A stretch of DNA of 64,000 bases from Bradyrhizobium sp. CSA112 (GCF_029051645.1 NZ_JAACFS010000039.1:1-64000), one strand, 5' to 3'. Positions 16,004 through 24,649 are shown, counted from the first letter of the stretch. Made by a program: numbers and translations. Notes: generated by a model from the sequence alone, not told the origin.

Positions 16004-16273
16004 TCAGGCCGCCTTCGCGGTTTTTTCCGGCGGCGCTGTTTCCATCGCTCGCATGTAGAGATCGAGCAGGCTTTCGCGCTCGTCGCGCTCATCCTGGTCC
16101 TGCTTGCGCAGCTTGATGATCTCCTTGAGGATCTTCACATCGAATCCCTCGCCCTTGGCCTCCGAAAATACTTCCTTTTTCTGTTCGTTCAGTTCAGCCA
16201 ATTCGGTGTCGATGTTCTCGATCCGCTCGACGAAAGAACGAATCCGGCCGCCGGGAATGGTGACGTCAGACAT
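16004..16273 (-). CDS. gapR: GapR/DUF2312-family nucleoid protein
   Basis: 89 residues from ATG 16273, with AAGGAGG five bases upstream. The sequence RIRSFVERIENIDTELAELN starts a coiled coil, and EAKGEGFDVKILKEIIKLRK is the conserved DUF2312 signature. GapR proteins of Caulobacter and relatives bind overtwisted AT-rich DNA ahead of polymerases and help topoisomerases. Several copies may exist in a genome, so the symbol is given for the family. Confidence 0.87.
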   Translation of the reverse strand: MSDVTIPGGRIRSFVERIENIDTELAELNEQKKEVFSEAKGEGFDVKILKEIIKLRKQDQDERDERESLLDLYMRAMETAPPEKTAKAA

Positions 16274-16382
16274 GGTGCCTCCTTGTTTAATGAGGTCGTG
16301 AAAATGCCCGCAAACAAATAACCAATGTGTTAACCTCGGCAGGTTCCGCCCCGACAACTCAGATAATCCCCAGAACAATCCC

Positions 16383-17231
16383 ATGAACGTGATTTCAATT
16401 CAGTCGCAGGTCGCCTACGGCCATGTCGGCAACAGCGCCGCGGTCTTTCCCATGCAGGTGCATGGGATCGACGTGGTGGCGGTGCCGACCACGCTGCTCA
16501 GCAACCGGCCTGGCTACCCGACCATCCGCGGCCGGGTGCTCGATGCAGAACTGGTTGCCGATCTCCTGCGCGGAATCGAGGAGCGCGGCGCGGTCGATAC
16601 AGCGCAAATGATCCTGTCGGGCTATTTAGGCTCGGCTGACAACGCCGCCGTGATCGCGGACTTTGTCGCGCGCGCCAAGGCCAAAAATCCCGCGCTGTTC
16701 TATTGCTGCGACCCCGTGCTCGGGGATCGCGACCGCGGCCTGTTCGTCCATGCCGACATCCCGCCGCTGGTGCGCGACCTTTTGTGCCCGCTTGCCGATA
16801 TCATCACGCCCAATCATTTCGAGTTCGAATGGCTGTCCGGGGCCAAAGCTGCGACGATCGATCAGGTGCTTAAGGCGGCACGCGCGTTCATGGGCCGCGG
16901 GACGGTCGTCATCACCAGCGCCGAGCTTGCCGACACACCACAGGGCGAGATCGAAACGCTCGCCGTCGAACGCGCACAGGCGTGGCGCGTGCGCACGCCA
17001 AAATTGCCAATCAGCCCGAACGGCACCGGCGATCTGTTCGCCGCACTGCTGGTCGCCGCGCGCGTCCGTGGCGCCGACACGCCGGATGCGCTGAGCCATG
17101 CCGCATCCGCCATCTTCGCCGTGCTGGAACGTACCGCGGCCAGTGGCACCGAGGAAATGCGCATCGTCGAGAGCGCGGAGTGGCTTGTTCATCCGCAGCG
17201 CAAATTCGAATGTATCGCGATCAACCCGTAG
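16383..17231 (+). CDS. pdxY: Pyridoxal kinase
   Basis: 282 residues, usual PdxY length. MNVISIQSQVAYGHVGNSAA is the diagnostic N-terminus with the vitamin-binding Ser; YCCDPVLGD and the anion-hole motif PNGTGDLFAALL with the catalytic Asp are present. It phosphorylates pyridoxal to pyridoxal 5'-phosphate in the salvage pathway. The gene for a PLP enzyme, hisC, is next, which may be chance since a repeat separates them. Confidence 0.93.
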   Translation: MNVISIQSQVAYGHVGNSAAVFPMQVHGIDVVAVPTTLLSNRPGYPTIRGRVLDAELVADLLRGIEERGAVDTAQMILSGYLGSADNAAVIADFVARAKAKNPALFYCCDPVLGDRDRGLFVHADIPPLVRDLLCPLADIITPNHFEFEWLSGAKAATIDQVLKAARAFMGRGTVVITSAELADTPQGEIETLAVERAQAWRVRTPKLPISPNGTGDLFAALLVAARVRGADTPDALSHAASAIFAVLERTAASGTEEMRIVESAEWLVHPQRKFECIAINP

Positions 17232-17234
17232 CCC

Positions 17235-17312
17235 GTAGCCTGGATGAAGCGCAGCGCAATCCGGGATCACTCTAACACCGCCCCGGATTTCGCCTCGCTC
17301 CATCCGGGCTAC
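17235..17312. repeat. Dispersed palindromic repeat (GTAGCCCGGATG family)
   Basis: GTAGCCTGGATGAAGCGCAG to CTCCATCCGGGCTAC with the ACTCTAACACCGCC centre. It starts four bases after the pdxY stop, and CCCGTAG is duplicated at the junction. Confidence 0.85.
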
Positions 17313-17332
17313 CAGCTTTACTGGAGAGAAAA

Positions 17333-18397
17333 ATGAGCCGTTTCTGGAGCAGCTTGACGCACGACCTGAGTCCCTATGTGCCAGGCGAGCAGCCCCGCAT
17401 GGCGGAGCTGGTCAAGCTCAACACCAATGAAAGCCCCTTTGGTCCTTCACCACGCGCGCTGGAAGCAATTCGCGGCGAGGCGACCGATACGCTGCGTCTA
17501 TATCCGGATCCGCAGGCGTCAACGCTGCGGGCTGCCTTGGCCAGCTACCACCAGGTACGGTCGGAACAAGTGTTCGTTGGCAATGGCTCGGATGAGGTGC
17601 TGGCGCACGCCTTCGCCGCTCTGCTGAAGCATGATGCGCCGTTGCTCTTCCCTGATATCACCTACAGTTTCTACCCGGTCTATTGCCGCCTGTTCGGCAT
17701 CGCCTACGAGACCGTCCCGCTCGATCAGACCATGCAAATCCGCGTTGCCGATTATCGCCGGCCGGCCGGCGCGCTCGTCATACCCAATCCGAATGCGCCA
17801 ACAGGGGTTGCGCTGTCACGGGCTGAGATCGTTTCTCTGCTGGAGGAACATCCCGAAGCTCCCGTGGTGATCGACGAGGCCTATGTCGATTTCGGCGCCG
17901 AGACCGTAATTCCGCTGGTCGCCTCCCACCCGAACCTTTTGGTCGTTCAAACAATGTCCAAGTCCCGGGCCCTGGCCGGCTTAAGGGTTGGCTATGCGAT
18001 CGGCGACGCCGACCTGATCGAGGCGCTCACCCGCGTGAAAGACAGCTTCAACTCCTATCCTCTTGGCCGGCCCGCCCAGGCCGGCGCTGTCGCCTCTTTA
18101 GAGGACGAAGCCTATTTTCAACAGAGCCGCGCGCGCGTGATCGAAGGCCGGGAGCGGCTAAACCGCGGACTGGTCGGGCTCGGCTTCGAGGTGCTGCCGT
18201 CCTCCGCCAACTTCCTCTTCGCGCGTCATCCGGCGCACGCGGGCGCGGCGCTGGCTGCCGCGCTGCGCCAGCGCGCGGTGATCGTCCGTCATTTTCCCGC
18301 CCCTCGTATCTCGGACTATCTGCGGATAAGCGTGGGCACAGACGGGCAAATTGACCGGCTGTTGTCGGCCCTGTCGGACATCCTGGGCAGCCTGTAG
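17333..18397 (+). CDS. hisC: Histidinol-phosphate aminotransferase
   Basis: 354 residues, fold-type I aminotransferase. KLNTNESPFGPSP at the N-terminus, NPNAPTGV, DEAYVDFG and the PLP-lysine motif TMSKSRALAGLRVGY are all typical of HisC. It converts imidazole-acetol phosphate to histidinol phosphate; many alphaproteobacterial HisC enzymes also act on aromatic amino acids. GGAGAG lies ten bases before the ATG. Not in a his operon here, so this may be a second copy. Confidence 0.9.
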   Translation: MSRFWSSLTHDLSPYVPGEQPRMAELVKLNTNESPFGPSPRALEAIRGEATDTLRLYPDPQASTLRAALASYHQVRSEQVFVGNGSDEVLAHAFAALLKHDAPLLFPDITYSFYPVYCRLFGIAYETVPLDQTMQIRVADYRRPAGALVIPNPNAPTGVALSRAEIVSLLEEHPEAPVVIDEAYVDFGAETVIPLVASHPNLLVVQTMSKSRALAGLRVGYAIGDADLIEALTRVKDSFNSYPLGRPAQAGAVASLEDEAYFQQSRARVIEGRERLNRGLVGLGFEVLPSSANFLFARHPAHAGAALAAALRQRAVIVRHFPAPRISDYLRISVGTDGQIDRLLSALSDILGSL

Positions 18398-18410
18398 AGC
18401 GAATTAGATC

Positions 18411-18546
18411 TACTGCGTCAGGGCCATTTAATCCTCATCCTGAGGAGCCCGCGGAGCGGGCGTCTCGAAGGATGTAGGCCACAGACGGGGCCTCATGGTT
18501 CGAGACGCGCTTTGCGCTCCTCACCATGAGGGGCTTATGACGCAGT
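18411..18546. repeat. Dispersed repeat, TACTGCGTCA family
   Basis: Nearly identical to 8023-8159, including GAGCCCGCGGAGCGGGCGTC and GGTTCGAGACGCGCTT, bounded by TACTGCGTCA and TGACGCAGT. Confidence 0.88.
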
Positions 18547-18580
18547 CAGATTAGTCCTACAGCCCCGCACGCCCCACCCG

Positions 18581-19165
18581 CTACTGCACGACGTCGAGTT
18601 TGACCTTGGCGACACCCTTCCCGACCATTCCCAGCGCGTCGGCCGCGGAATAGGAGACGTCGACAACGCGCCCCCGAACGTAGGGGCCGCGGTCATTGAC
18701 CCGTACCGTCACCGACTGGCCGCTCGCAACGTTCGTCACGCGCAACTTGGTGCCGAACGGCAATGTCGGATGGGCGGCAGTCATTTCCATCGTGTTGAAC
18801 TTTTCGCCGCTCGCGGTCTTCGTTCCCTCGGTGTAGAAGCTGGCAACCCCATGCGAAGCCGTCTTGACGCGGCCTGCATCCCTGCGCGACGCGGTGTGCT
18901 TTCTCACGGCGGCCACGCGCCGCTTCATCATGGACGATGTCGTTCGATCCTGGTCCAGCGACGCCTGCCTGACAGCGCGAAGCTCGGATTTTTGGGTGAC
19001 GACCGAGGACTGCGCGCAGGCCGCAAGCGATGCCGCTCCGAGCGCGACAGCCAGCAGCCGTATGAATGTCCCTGCACGTTCGGCCGGGATTGACGGCGCT
19101 TCAAGTTGAGTACGGCCTAGTCTGACGTCGACGCACGAAGTACTGGTGCAGCCAATGGAAGACAT
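18581..19165 (-). CDS. rlpA: RlpA-like septal ring lytic transglycosylase
   Basis: 194 residues. A hydrophobic stretch ending LAACA (lipobox, Cys about residue 50) marks a lipoprotein. The double-psi beta-barrel runs from ASHGVASFYTEGTKTASGEK to the end, with NDRGPYVRGRVVDVS carrying the conserved Asp. RlpA cleaves denuded glycan strands at the septum; the C-terminal SPOR domain of E. coli RlpA is missing, as in many alphaproteobacteria. The first 25 residues before the signal look unusual, so the true start may lie further in. Confidence 0.83.
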   Translation of the reverse strand: MSSIGCTSTSCVDVRLGRTQLEAPSIPAERAGTFIRLLAVALGAASLAACAQSSVVTQKSELRAVRQASLDQDRTTSSMMKRRVAAVRKHTASRRDAGRVKTASHGVASFYTEGTKTASGEKFNTMEMTAAHPTLPFGTKLRVTNVASGQSVTVRVNDRGPYVRGRVVDVSYSAADALGMVGKGVAKVKLDVVQ

Positions 19166-19314
19166 GTTGCAATCCCCCGCTCGCGCCCCAGCCCAAGCCG
19201 AAAACCAACACGCGACAATGGCGGGACCGAATCCGGGCGGAAACGTGGCCGGACGCGATCAGGCACGGCTCCACAGCGCGATTCCGTTCGAGTGTGGTGA
19301 TTGCGACACAGAAT

Positions 19315-19373
19315 TAGCCTGAATGAGCCACGGGGCCCACATTCGCGCGACCTCTTGGCTTATCCGGGCTAAC
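19315..19373. repeat. Diverged palindromic repeat
   Basis: TAGCCTGAATGAGCC ... CTTATCCGGGCTAA with a CACATTCGCGCGACC core, a degraded mix of the GTAGCCCGGATG family and the ACCCGTTGGCTAA family. The stretch 19166-19384 shows nothing else. Confidence 0.55.
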
Positions 19374-19384
19374 AGCCAGCTACG

Positions 19385-20791
19385 TCAGGAAATCTCGTAG
19401 ACCGACACCTTGTCCGCGATGCCGCTCAACGCCACGCGTCTCGGCGTTGGCTTTAGCCCGTTGGTCTCGAGCAGCGCCCGGGCATGTGCGTCTTCCACCA
19501 CCGATTCCGTCGCCACGATCGAGCGTGAGCCAGCAAGACCCTGGACTCGCGAGGCGATATTGACCGTCTGGCCAAAATAGTCCTGCTGGCCATTGAGGGT
19601 GACCGCGAGGCATGAGCCTTCATGGATGCCCATCTTCAAGCGCAGGCTCTGATGCTGACGCTCGGCGCCGAGATCGCTCATCGCCTCGCGCATGCGGATC
19701 GCAGCGGCAATGGCGCGGTCGGGCGTCTCGAAGGTCGCCATTACGGCATCGCCAATGGTCTTCACGATCGCCCCCCTTTCGGACGCGATAATCTCCTGCA
19801 GCAGCCTGAAATGCTCGTTGACGAGATCGAACGCCGTGAGATCACCGACGCGCTCGTAGAGCTCCGTAGAGTCCTTGAGATCGCTGAACAGGAAAGTCAG
19901 GCTTAGGATCTTCAGCCGCTGACCGATGGCGAGCGTGTCAGTCCGGTAGATGTCGCGAAAAGTCTGATTGGTGAGGAGACGCGTTGCCGTGAGAACCGAC
20001 TTGCGTCGCTTCAGGAGGTCGTCCAGCGCCGGGTTCGCGACCCATACCGCCGGCAATACGCGACCGTCGGTGCGGTTGTCCAAAGCCAGGCGCAGCGGCC
20101 CGGGACGCAACGTAACGTTCTCGACGGGGACCTGGACCCTGTTAAAGATCACCGACAGGTTCTGGCGCTCGCTGGTCTCTTGGCCGCTGACGTCAAGGAA
20201 CTGGGCCGCATGCGTCACGGGATCGAACACGATCAACGTGCCCTGCGGCACCTGCAACGAAAGGATAGCCCTTTCGCCTGCCGGCAAGTCGACGATTTCG
20301 AGCGTGACGTCATCCAGCAGTTTCTCCAGATCGTCCGGAAGATCGATCGCCGAACTCCAGAAGATCTGGCGATAATATTCGGCTGCGGACAGTTCGTCGG
20401 GATTATGCGCCGCGATTTTTCGCACACGCGGGCTTACCGTAAAGGTCACCTCGACCAGATTGTCGAGCGTCGTCTCATAGCCCGCGGCGCAGAAAGCGCA
20501 ATGGTACTGCGCGCGATTCACGGTCTTCAGGCTTTTGTTGGCAGAGAGAACCCCGGCGCAGCTCGGGCACATCACGTTCCATGTCATCTCGAACATGCCG
20601 AGCCCCACCGCATTCAGGAGGGTTGCGATGACCTGATCTTCGTCAATACCTTTCGTGCCTGCGAGATCAAGCGCGTTCAACTTGTTCAAGGCATGATCCG
20701 GGGCATCCCGCACCATACGCTCGAGCATGTCGACAACGGCTTCGTCGGACGACTGACGCAGGGCCGCAAACAAGGTCTCGGTTTCGCTCAT
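19385..20791 (-). CDS. Class III adenylate/guanylate cyclase with DUF5939-like N-terminus
   Basis: 468 residues. The N-terminal 270 residues resemble DUF5939 and include a four-Cys ribbon (CPSC about 74-77, CAFC about 93-96). The C-terminal cyclase domain (about 295-468) keeps both metal Asp residues (FSDLKDST and KTIGDAVMATF), and GQTVNIASRVQG with the transition-state Asn and Arg, so it should be active. No membrane segment. It makes cAMP or cGMP in the cytosol in response to a signal sensed by the N-terminal part; the signal is unknown. Confidence 0.87.
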   Translation of the reverse strand: MSETETLFAALRQSSDEAVVDMLERMVRDAPDHALNKLNALDLAGTKGIDEDQVIATLLNAVGLGMFEMTWNVMCPSCAGVLSANKSLKTVNRAQYHCAFCAAGYETTLDNLVEVTFTVSPRVRKIAAHNPDELSAAEYYRQIFWSSAIDLPDDLEKLLDDVTLEIVDLPAGERAILSLQVPQGTLIVFDPVTHAAQFLDVSGQETSERQNLSVIFNRVQVPVENVTLRPGPLRLALDNRTDGRVLPAVWVANPALDDLLKRRKSVLTATRLLTNQTFRDIYRTDTLAIGQRLKILSLTFLFSDLKDSTELYERVGDLTAFDLVNEHFRLLQEIIASERGAIVKTIGDAVMATFETPDRAIAAAIRMREAMSDLGAERQHQSLRLKMGIHEGSCLAVTLNGQQDYFGQTVNIASRVQGLAGSRSIVATESVVEDAHARALLETNGLKPTPRRVALSGIADKVSVYEIS

Positions 20792-20902
20792 GCGACAATG
20801 CTACCTTAAAGAGGGCAGCACGAACACCCGCTAAGCGCCACGGAATTGCGGCATCCGCTGGGATCAGCTACTCGAACGGCTTCAGCCGAACGGGAGAACA
20901 AC

Positions 20903-21811
20903 ATGCAAGTCGCAGTCGTCGGTGCCGGAGCGGTCGGGTGCTACTATGGGGGGCTGCTGCTCCGGGCCGGACATGACGTGACGTTTATCGGCCGCCAGCC
21001 GCATGTCGACGCCATCAACGCCCATGGCCTGCTGCTGGACACGAATACTTTCAACGGCCACCTGCCCGCCAGGGCCGCGACCGACACAACCGCCCTCGCC
21101 CCGCCCGACCTGGTGCTGGTTTGCGTGAAGTCGGCCGATACCGAGCAGGCCGGCCGGTCGCTCGCCGGACGGCTGCGGCTGGAAACATCCGTTCTCAGCC
21201 TGCAGAACGGCGTCGACAATGCGCCGCGCCTTCGCGCGGTTACCGGCCACGCCGTCATTCCGGTGGTGGTCTATGTCGGCAGCGAGATGGCCGGGCCCGG
21301 CCACGTCAGGCATCACGGCGGCGGCGACCTCGCCATCGGCCCCTCTGCCGCGAGCGAAGCGCTGGCACAAACGCTTCAGGCCGCCGGCATCCGCACCACG
21401 ATCGCCGAAGACATCGACAGGACGCTATGGAGCAAGCTGATCATCAACTGCGCCTTTAACGCACTTTCTGCCGTGGCCGGCATCCCCTACGGACCGATGC
21501 TCGAAGTCGAAGGCACAAGGGATGTCGTCACAAGCGCGGTGCAGGAAGCCGTATCCGTCGCCCGCGCCTCTGGCGTATCGATTTCCGACGATATCATCGA
21601 GCAGATCCTGAAAATCCCCGCCATGATGCCGAACCAGATGTCGTCCACCGCACAGGATCTTGCGCGCGGCAAGCCCAGCGAGATCGACTTTCTCAACGGC
21701 TATGTGGTGCGCAAGGGCGCTGAGCTCGGCATCGCCACGCCGACCAATCATGCCCTGCAGGTGATGGTGAAGCTGGCGGAGCGGGGCAAGGAGTTGTCCG
21801 GGCGGCGATAG
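20903..21811 (+). CDS. panE: 2-dehydropantoate 2-reductase (ketopantoate reductase family)
   Basis: 302 residues from ATG 20903, GGGAGA seven bases upstream. MQVAVVGAGAVGCYYGGLL is the Rossmann nucleotide loop, CVKSADTEQA and SLQNGVDN are family signatures, KLIINCAFNALSAV has the catalytic Lys and Asn. Reduces ketopantoate to pantoate with NADPH for coenzyme A synthesis. Paralogues with other substrates are frequent in this group, so the symbol is by family. Confidence 0.87.
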   Translation: MQVAVVGAGAVGCYYGGLLLRAGHDVTFIGRQPHVDAINAHGLLLDTNTFNGHLPARAATDTTALAPPDLVLVCVKSADTEQAGRSLAGRLRLETSVLSLQNGVDNAPRLRAVTGHAVIPVVVYVGSEMAGPGHVRHHGGGDLAIGPSAASEALAQTLQAAGIRTTIAEDIDRTLWSKLIINCAFNALSAVAGIPYGPMLEVEGTRDVVTSAVQEAVSVARASGVSISDDIIEQILKIPAMMPNQMSSTAQDLARGKPSEIDFLNGYVVRKGAELGIATPTNHALQVMVKLAERGKELSGRR

Positions 21812-21825
21812 CTCGTCAAGACAAA

Positions 21826-21850
21826 AAGCCCGCGACGAAAGCGCGGGCTT
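21826..21850 (+). terminator. Rho-independent terminator after panE
   Basis: AAGCCCGCG (21826-21834) and CGCGGGCTT (21842-21850) with loop ACGAAAG, followed by CTTGCT; A-run before it. It lies between convergent genes. Confidence 0.75.
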
Positions 21851-21878
21851 CTTGCTCAAACGGCGATGGTAATGCCGG

Positions 21879-22151
21879 TCAGCGAATGGCGCGACCGGTG
21901 GTGGGGGTTGGCGCGACCGTCTCGGCCGTCCGTGTCGTCCGCTGCGTCAGGACGCTAAGCTGATGCGCAGTGGCTGTGGAAGTCGCGGCCGGCGATTGCT
22001 CCCTGACGTCAGCGGCTCCCAGCACACGAACCTGCACCGACGAAATCGGCAAGCCCTTCGCTTCATAGGTCGGCAACTCCGCCGCAACTACGGCAGTGGC
22101 ACCCGCGATCGAGAGGGCGGCGGCAGCGATGGAAAGGTAAGTCTTCTGCAC
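21879..22151 (-). CDS. Small secreted protein, unknown function
   Basis: 90 residues with a signal peptide (about 1-24, VVAAE) and a Thr/Ala-rich mature part without cysteines. The start is a GTG at 22151, with GGAG seven bases upstream; that GGAG lies in a 20-base tandem repeat that resembles the end of a tRNA gene. I do not recognise the family. Confidence 0.6.
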   Translation of the reverse strand: MQKTYLSIAAAALSIAGATAVVAAELPTYEAKGLPISSVQVRVLGAADVREQSPAATSTATAHQLSVLTQRTTRTAETVAPTPTTGRAIR

Positions 22152-22157
22152 TTCAAT

Positions 22158-22197
22158 TCTCCGGGGTAGGATTCGAATCTCCGGGGTAGGATTCGAA
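22158..22197 (-). repeat. Perfect 20-base tandem repeat resembling a tRNA T-arm
   Basis: TCTCCGGGGTAGGATTCGAA occurs twice in a row (22158-22177, 22178-22197). Read on the minus strand this gives GGTTCGAATCCTACCCCGGA, the look of a tRNA T-arm plus acceptor strand. No D-arm, anticodon arm or matching 5' acceptor is found upstream, so it is a remnant at most. Confidence 0.6.
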
Positions 22198-22225
22198 CCT
22201 GCAATCTATACCCCTTTTGCTGCAT

Positions 22226-22245
22226 TGCGATATCACGATATTGCA
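22226..22245. repeat. Short AT-rich inverted repeat
   Basis: TGCGATATC and GATATTGCA pair with one G-T around a two-base loop, and CTGCATTG/CAATGCAG flank it more loosely. It lies 75 bases upstream of the small secreted protein and may be an operator. A related ATATTGCAATGCAACATG string stands at 57897 upstream of another small gene. Confidence 0.4.
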
Positions 22246-22426
22246 TTGCAACAATGCAGTTCCCTACACTCAATTAACGGTGAGAGCCCAATTACTTAGC
22301 GGGCGGCCCGGATGAACGGCATCCGGGGCCAATCTAATGCCGCCCTGTCACCGGGCGCGCTTTCGCGCGACGCGTTAGCTCATCGCTTGCTGGCTTGATA
22401 GTTCGACGACACGCGACTTCCGTCAT

Positions 22427-23281
22427 TCAGGCGCCGGCGTGGCCCGACTGGTCGCCTTTGGCCGGAAGTATCGGTTCAAGGATATTGAACAGCACGTAGT
22501 TCCAGAAGCGCCCAAGCGCCGTGCTTGGGACAACGCGCGAAAACCGCGAATTCGTTGGTGCAAGGCAGAGAGGGGTCAGCGCCGCGCCGTACTGCAGCGC
22601 CTTGCCCGCGAGCAGTCGACCTTCCTTGTCAACCACGTCCTGATTGCCCTGCGACTCGACGGCGCGTTTCATGATGTCTTTAACGTCGTTGACCGTTGCA
22701 TTCGAACTGGTTTCCAGCTTGCTTTGCGTGTCGCGGTCCAACTTGAACTCTGCGGTAGCCGACAAAATGCTGGTCACCTGACACACGTAGCCGCCAGCAT
22801 GGAGATATCGCATTGCCATTTGGCTGCAGTGAGGTTGCTCCATCAGCTTACCGAAAATCTGCCAGTTGGCCCCAAGCGCAATCTCTTCCACCCGGACGTC
22901 GGTGAGCGAATAGTTCACCTTCACGACATAGTTGTTGTTGGCGCTGCCCTTGAGCAGCCATCCGATATCAATGCTGATACCTGTGGCGAGCTGTCCCTTG
23001 CGTTCGAGACTTTGCTGTAGCTCCACGCTGGGAGACGAGCGCAAGGACTCTCCAATATCGTCTTTGTCGGCGATGCATATCGGAAAGAAGTGCTTCGCTC
23101 CGGAATCGACGTAGTAGAGTGACCCGACGGTCATCAAAGTGGTCGGCGGATTCTTCGGTATGAATCCATATTCCCGCAGTGTGTCGCCCAGTTGATCACC
23201 GCCGGGCTTCTGGAAGGAATGTGCAGCCAAGGGAGCTCCCACGACCAGTGCCGCTAACGCAAGCATGTACCTGATGCGCAT
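22427..23281 (-). CDS. Secreted protein, unknown function
   Basis: 284 residues with a signal peptide (about 1-22, AAHSF). Mature part contains CIADKDDIGESLRSSPSVEL, CSQMAMRYLHAGGYVCQV and two further Cys positions, suggesting disulfides in the periplasm. No known fold is evident. It begins 32 bases after a tiny Cys-rich secreted peptide gene in the same direction, so the two may be one transcript. GC is slightly low. Confidence 0.65.
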   Translation of the reverse strand: MRIRYMLALAALVVGAPLAAHSFQKPGGDQLGDTLREYGFIPKNPPTTLMTVGSLYYVDSGAKHFFPICIADKDDIGESLRSSPSVELQQSLERKGQLATGISIDIGWLLKGSANNNYVVKVNYSLTDVRVEEIALGANWQIFGKLMEQPHCSQMAMRYLHAGGYVCQVTSILSATAEFKLDRDTQSKLETSSNATVNDVKDIMKRAVESQGNQDVVDKEGRLLAGKALQYGAALTPLCLAPTNSRFSRVVPSTALGRFWNYVLFNILEPILPAKGDQSGHAGA

Positions 23282-23313
23282 GACCGCCTCCTCTCAGGCG
23301 TTCGTCCAAAAAC

Positions 23314-23439
23314 TCATCGGCCGGGGCAGCAGGCGCCGCCGCACACGCGGTAGCCCGCAGGGCAAGCAGACGCCGATGTGACAACAGACGTTGCCGCCAG
23401 GATCGTTAGCAATATTCTGAAAATAATGATCGCACGCAT
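23314..23439 (-). CDS. Tiny secreted Cys-rich peptide
   Basis: 41 residues from ATG 23439; GGGGAGAGG lies just upstream. A signal peptide (MRAIIIFRILLTILAATSVV to about residue 25) is followed by a mature piece of about 16 residues, CPAGYRVCGGACCPGR, with four Cys. The size resembles small disulfide-bonded peptides; function unknown. It precedes the 284-residue secreted protein gene. Confidence 0.6.
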   Translation of the reverse strand: MRAIIIFRILLTILAATSVVTSASACPAGYRVCGGACCPGR

Positions 23440-23574
23440 GGCCCTCTCCCCGATCAATGCAAACCAGGATTGGCACTTAGCACTCAACCACGAGTATAAT
23501 AGGCGGCGCTTTCCATCTCGGGCGTGAAGCAGTTCACATTCCGGCCGCGACAATTTATCCTGGCGAGAGCCATT

Positions 23575-23640
23575 AGCCCGCAGGCGGGATTGGCCCGACG
23601 GGTCCGCGCATACACGCGACCCGTTGGCTAACCCGCGCTA
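23575..23640. repeat. Dispersed repeat, GGGCGGATTAGC family, diverged
   Basis: GCCCGCAGGCGGGATTGGCC ... ACCCGTTGGCTAACCCGC. The GACGGGTCCGCGCATACACGCGACCCGTTGG core also occurs in the elements at 4739 and 8000. Confidence 0.6.
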
Positions 23641-23670
23641 TTCGCCCTGGTCTGTTGCGCCGCGTACAGC

Positions 23671-23877
23671 TCACCCGCCCAGCACGTTTCCCCAGCCATC
23701 GAACACATACTCCCGCCACGCCACGCTCCCGTCATCGCGCGCGCGGCTGGCGCGGCGGAAGTCGTCGGCTTGATCGCCGGTCCAGGTGACGATCTGGTCG
23801 GCCACACGGTCGTGCAGAATTGCGGGCTCGGACGGGTTGAAGTCCGTCATGGGATGCAGGGTACTGGCTGTTGACAT
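23671..23877 (-). CDS. Small conserved soluble protein
   Basis: 68 residues from ATG 23877, or 59 from ATG 23850 (MTDFNPSEPAILHDR). Trp/Asp/Arg-rich, ending DGSVAWREYVFDGWGNVLGG. No membrane segment. Homologues of this size are seen in Bradyrhizobium; function unknown. A weak EcfG-like motif (GCAAC-N17-CGTT, 23886-23911) stands directly upstream. Confidence 0.55.
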   Translation of the reverse strand: MSTASTLHPMTDFNPSEPAILHDRVADQIVTWTGDQADDFRRASRARDDGSVAWREYVFDGWGNVLGG

Positions 23878-23985
23878 ACCTTACCAACGCTTTAGCGGCG
23901 GCGAAGGTTGCGTCGCGGCACGCAACGGCTCGCAACCTCCTTGCGACAGCGGCGTTGTCGGCGAATACCCACGGAGGCACGCACC

Positions 23986-24216
23986 ATGCGGAACAAGGCG
24001 CCAAACTCGCAAAGCACAAAATCGCGCGCAAAGCCCCAGCCCCAGATGCAGGCGGCCAACTCAATGCTCAATCCGGGCGATGAAGCGGCGCGCGGAACGC
24101 CCGGCACCGGCGACGACATCTGCCCCGAATGTCACGGCAGCGGCCGCATCAACGGTTCCCCGTGCCCCAACTGCGGCGGAGGCGGCACGATCACCCGCGC
24201 GATCGGCGGCGCGTAA
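23986..24216 (+). CDS. DnaJ-like zinc-finger small protein
   Basis: 76 residues from ATG 23986, with GGAGG eight bases upstream. After a basic, Gln/Pro-rich start comes CPECHGSGRINGSPCPNCGG, two CxxC(x)GxG units as in the DnaJ cysteine-rich zinc domain. No J-domain. Such mini-proteins may act as thiol or zinc chaperones; unproven. Confidence 0.7.
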   Translation: MRNKAPNSQSTKSRAKPQPQMQAANSMLNPGDEAARGTPGTGDDICPECHGSGRINGSPCPNCGGGGTITRAIGGA

Positions 24217-24343
24217 ACGGAGTAGCGGCGAGCGCAATTGCGCTCGTCATCGGGCGCACATTCGCACGATCCGTTGGCTGCGGTCCGATCGTCGCTCAAC
24301 GATAAAGGCGGGCGCGCCTTATTCGATCGCGGCGGCCGCCGCC

Positions 24344-24532
24344 TTACGCGACCGTTCGCTTTTCCATGATCTTCCGGAAGTCGGTGGCGAGGCTCGTGTA
24401 GTAGCCGGCCAACACCTCGTAGAAGCTCTGCTGGGCCTTGTCGGTTGCCTCGCGCGCCTGCGCTTCGCAGCGCGACGCCCTGCTCTCGTATTTCTCTATC
24501 TTGATCCGAAGCTCCGCCACCACCATGGTCAC
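24344..24532 (-). CDS. Small helical protein
   Basis: 62 residues, almost wholly amphipathic helix (AELRIKIEKYESRASRCEAQ, then YEVLAGYYTSLATDFRKIME). Likely a coiled-coil dimer. Proteins of this type are common in Bradyrhizobium and have no known function. Start ATG 24532 is the only reasonable one. Confidence 0.6.
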   Translation of the reverse strand: MTMVVAELRIKIEKYESRASRCEAQAREATDKAQQSFYEVLAGYYTSLATDFRKIMEKRTVA

Positions 24533-24649
24533 TACTCCCCGCCACGCTTAACAACCGCTGATGGTATGCTGGCAGAAGTCTAAAAGATGACGGCCTTAAG
24601 GAGATTTCGCAGCGTTGCCGTGAGCAAGCGATGGCGAATCGTGAGCAGC

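Noticed and set aside
22158..22275. A complete tRNA gene
   Set aside because: Only a T-arm and acceptor-like piece exists; no D-arm, anticodon stem or matching 5' acceptor could be folded from the upstream sequence.
23886..23911. EcfG promoter before the 68-residue protein gene
   Set aside because: GCAAC-N17-CGTT has a change in the conserved -35 element and would leave almost no leader before ATG 23877; mentioned only as weak in that entry.
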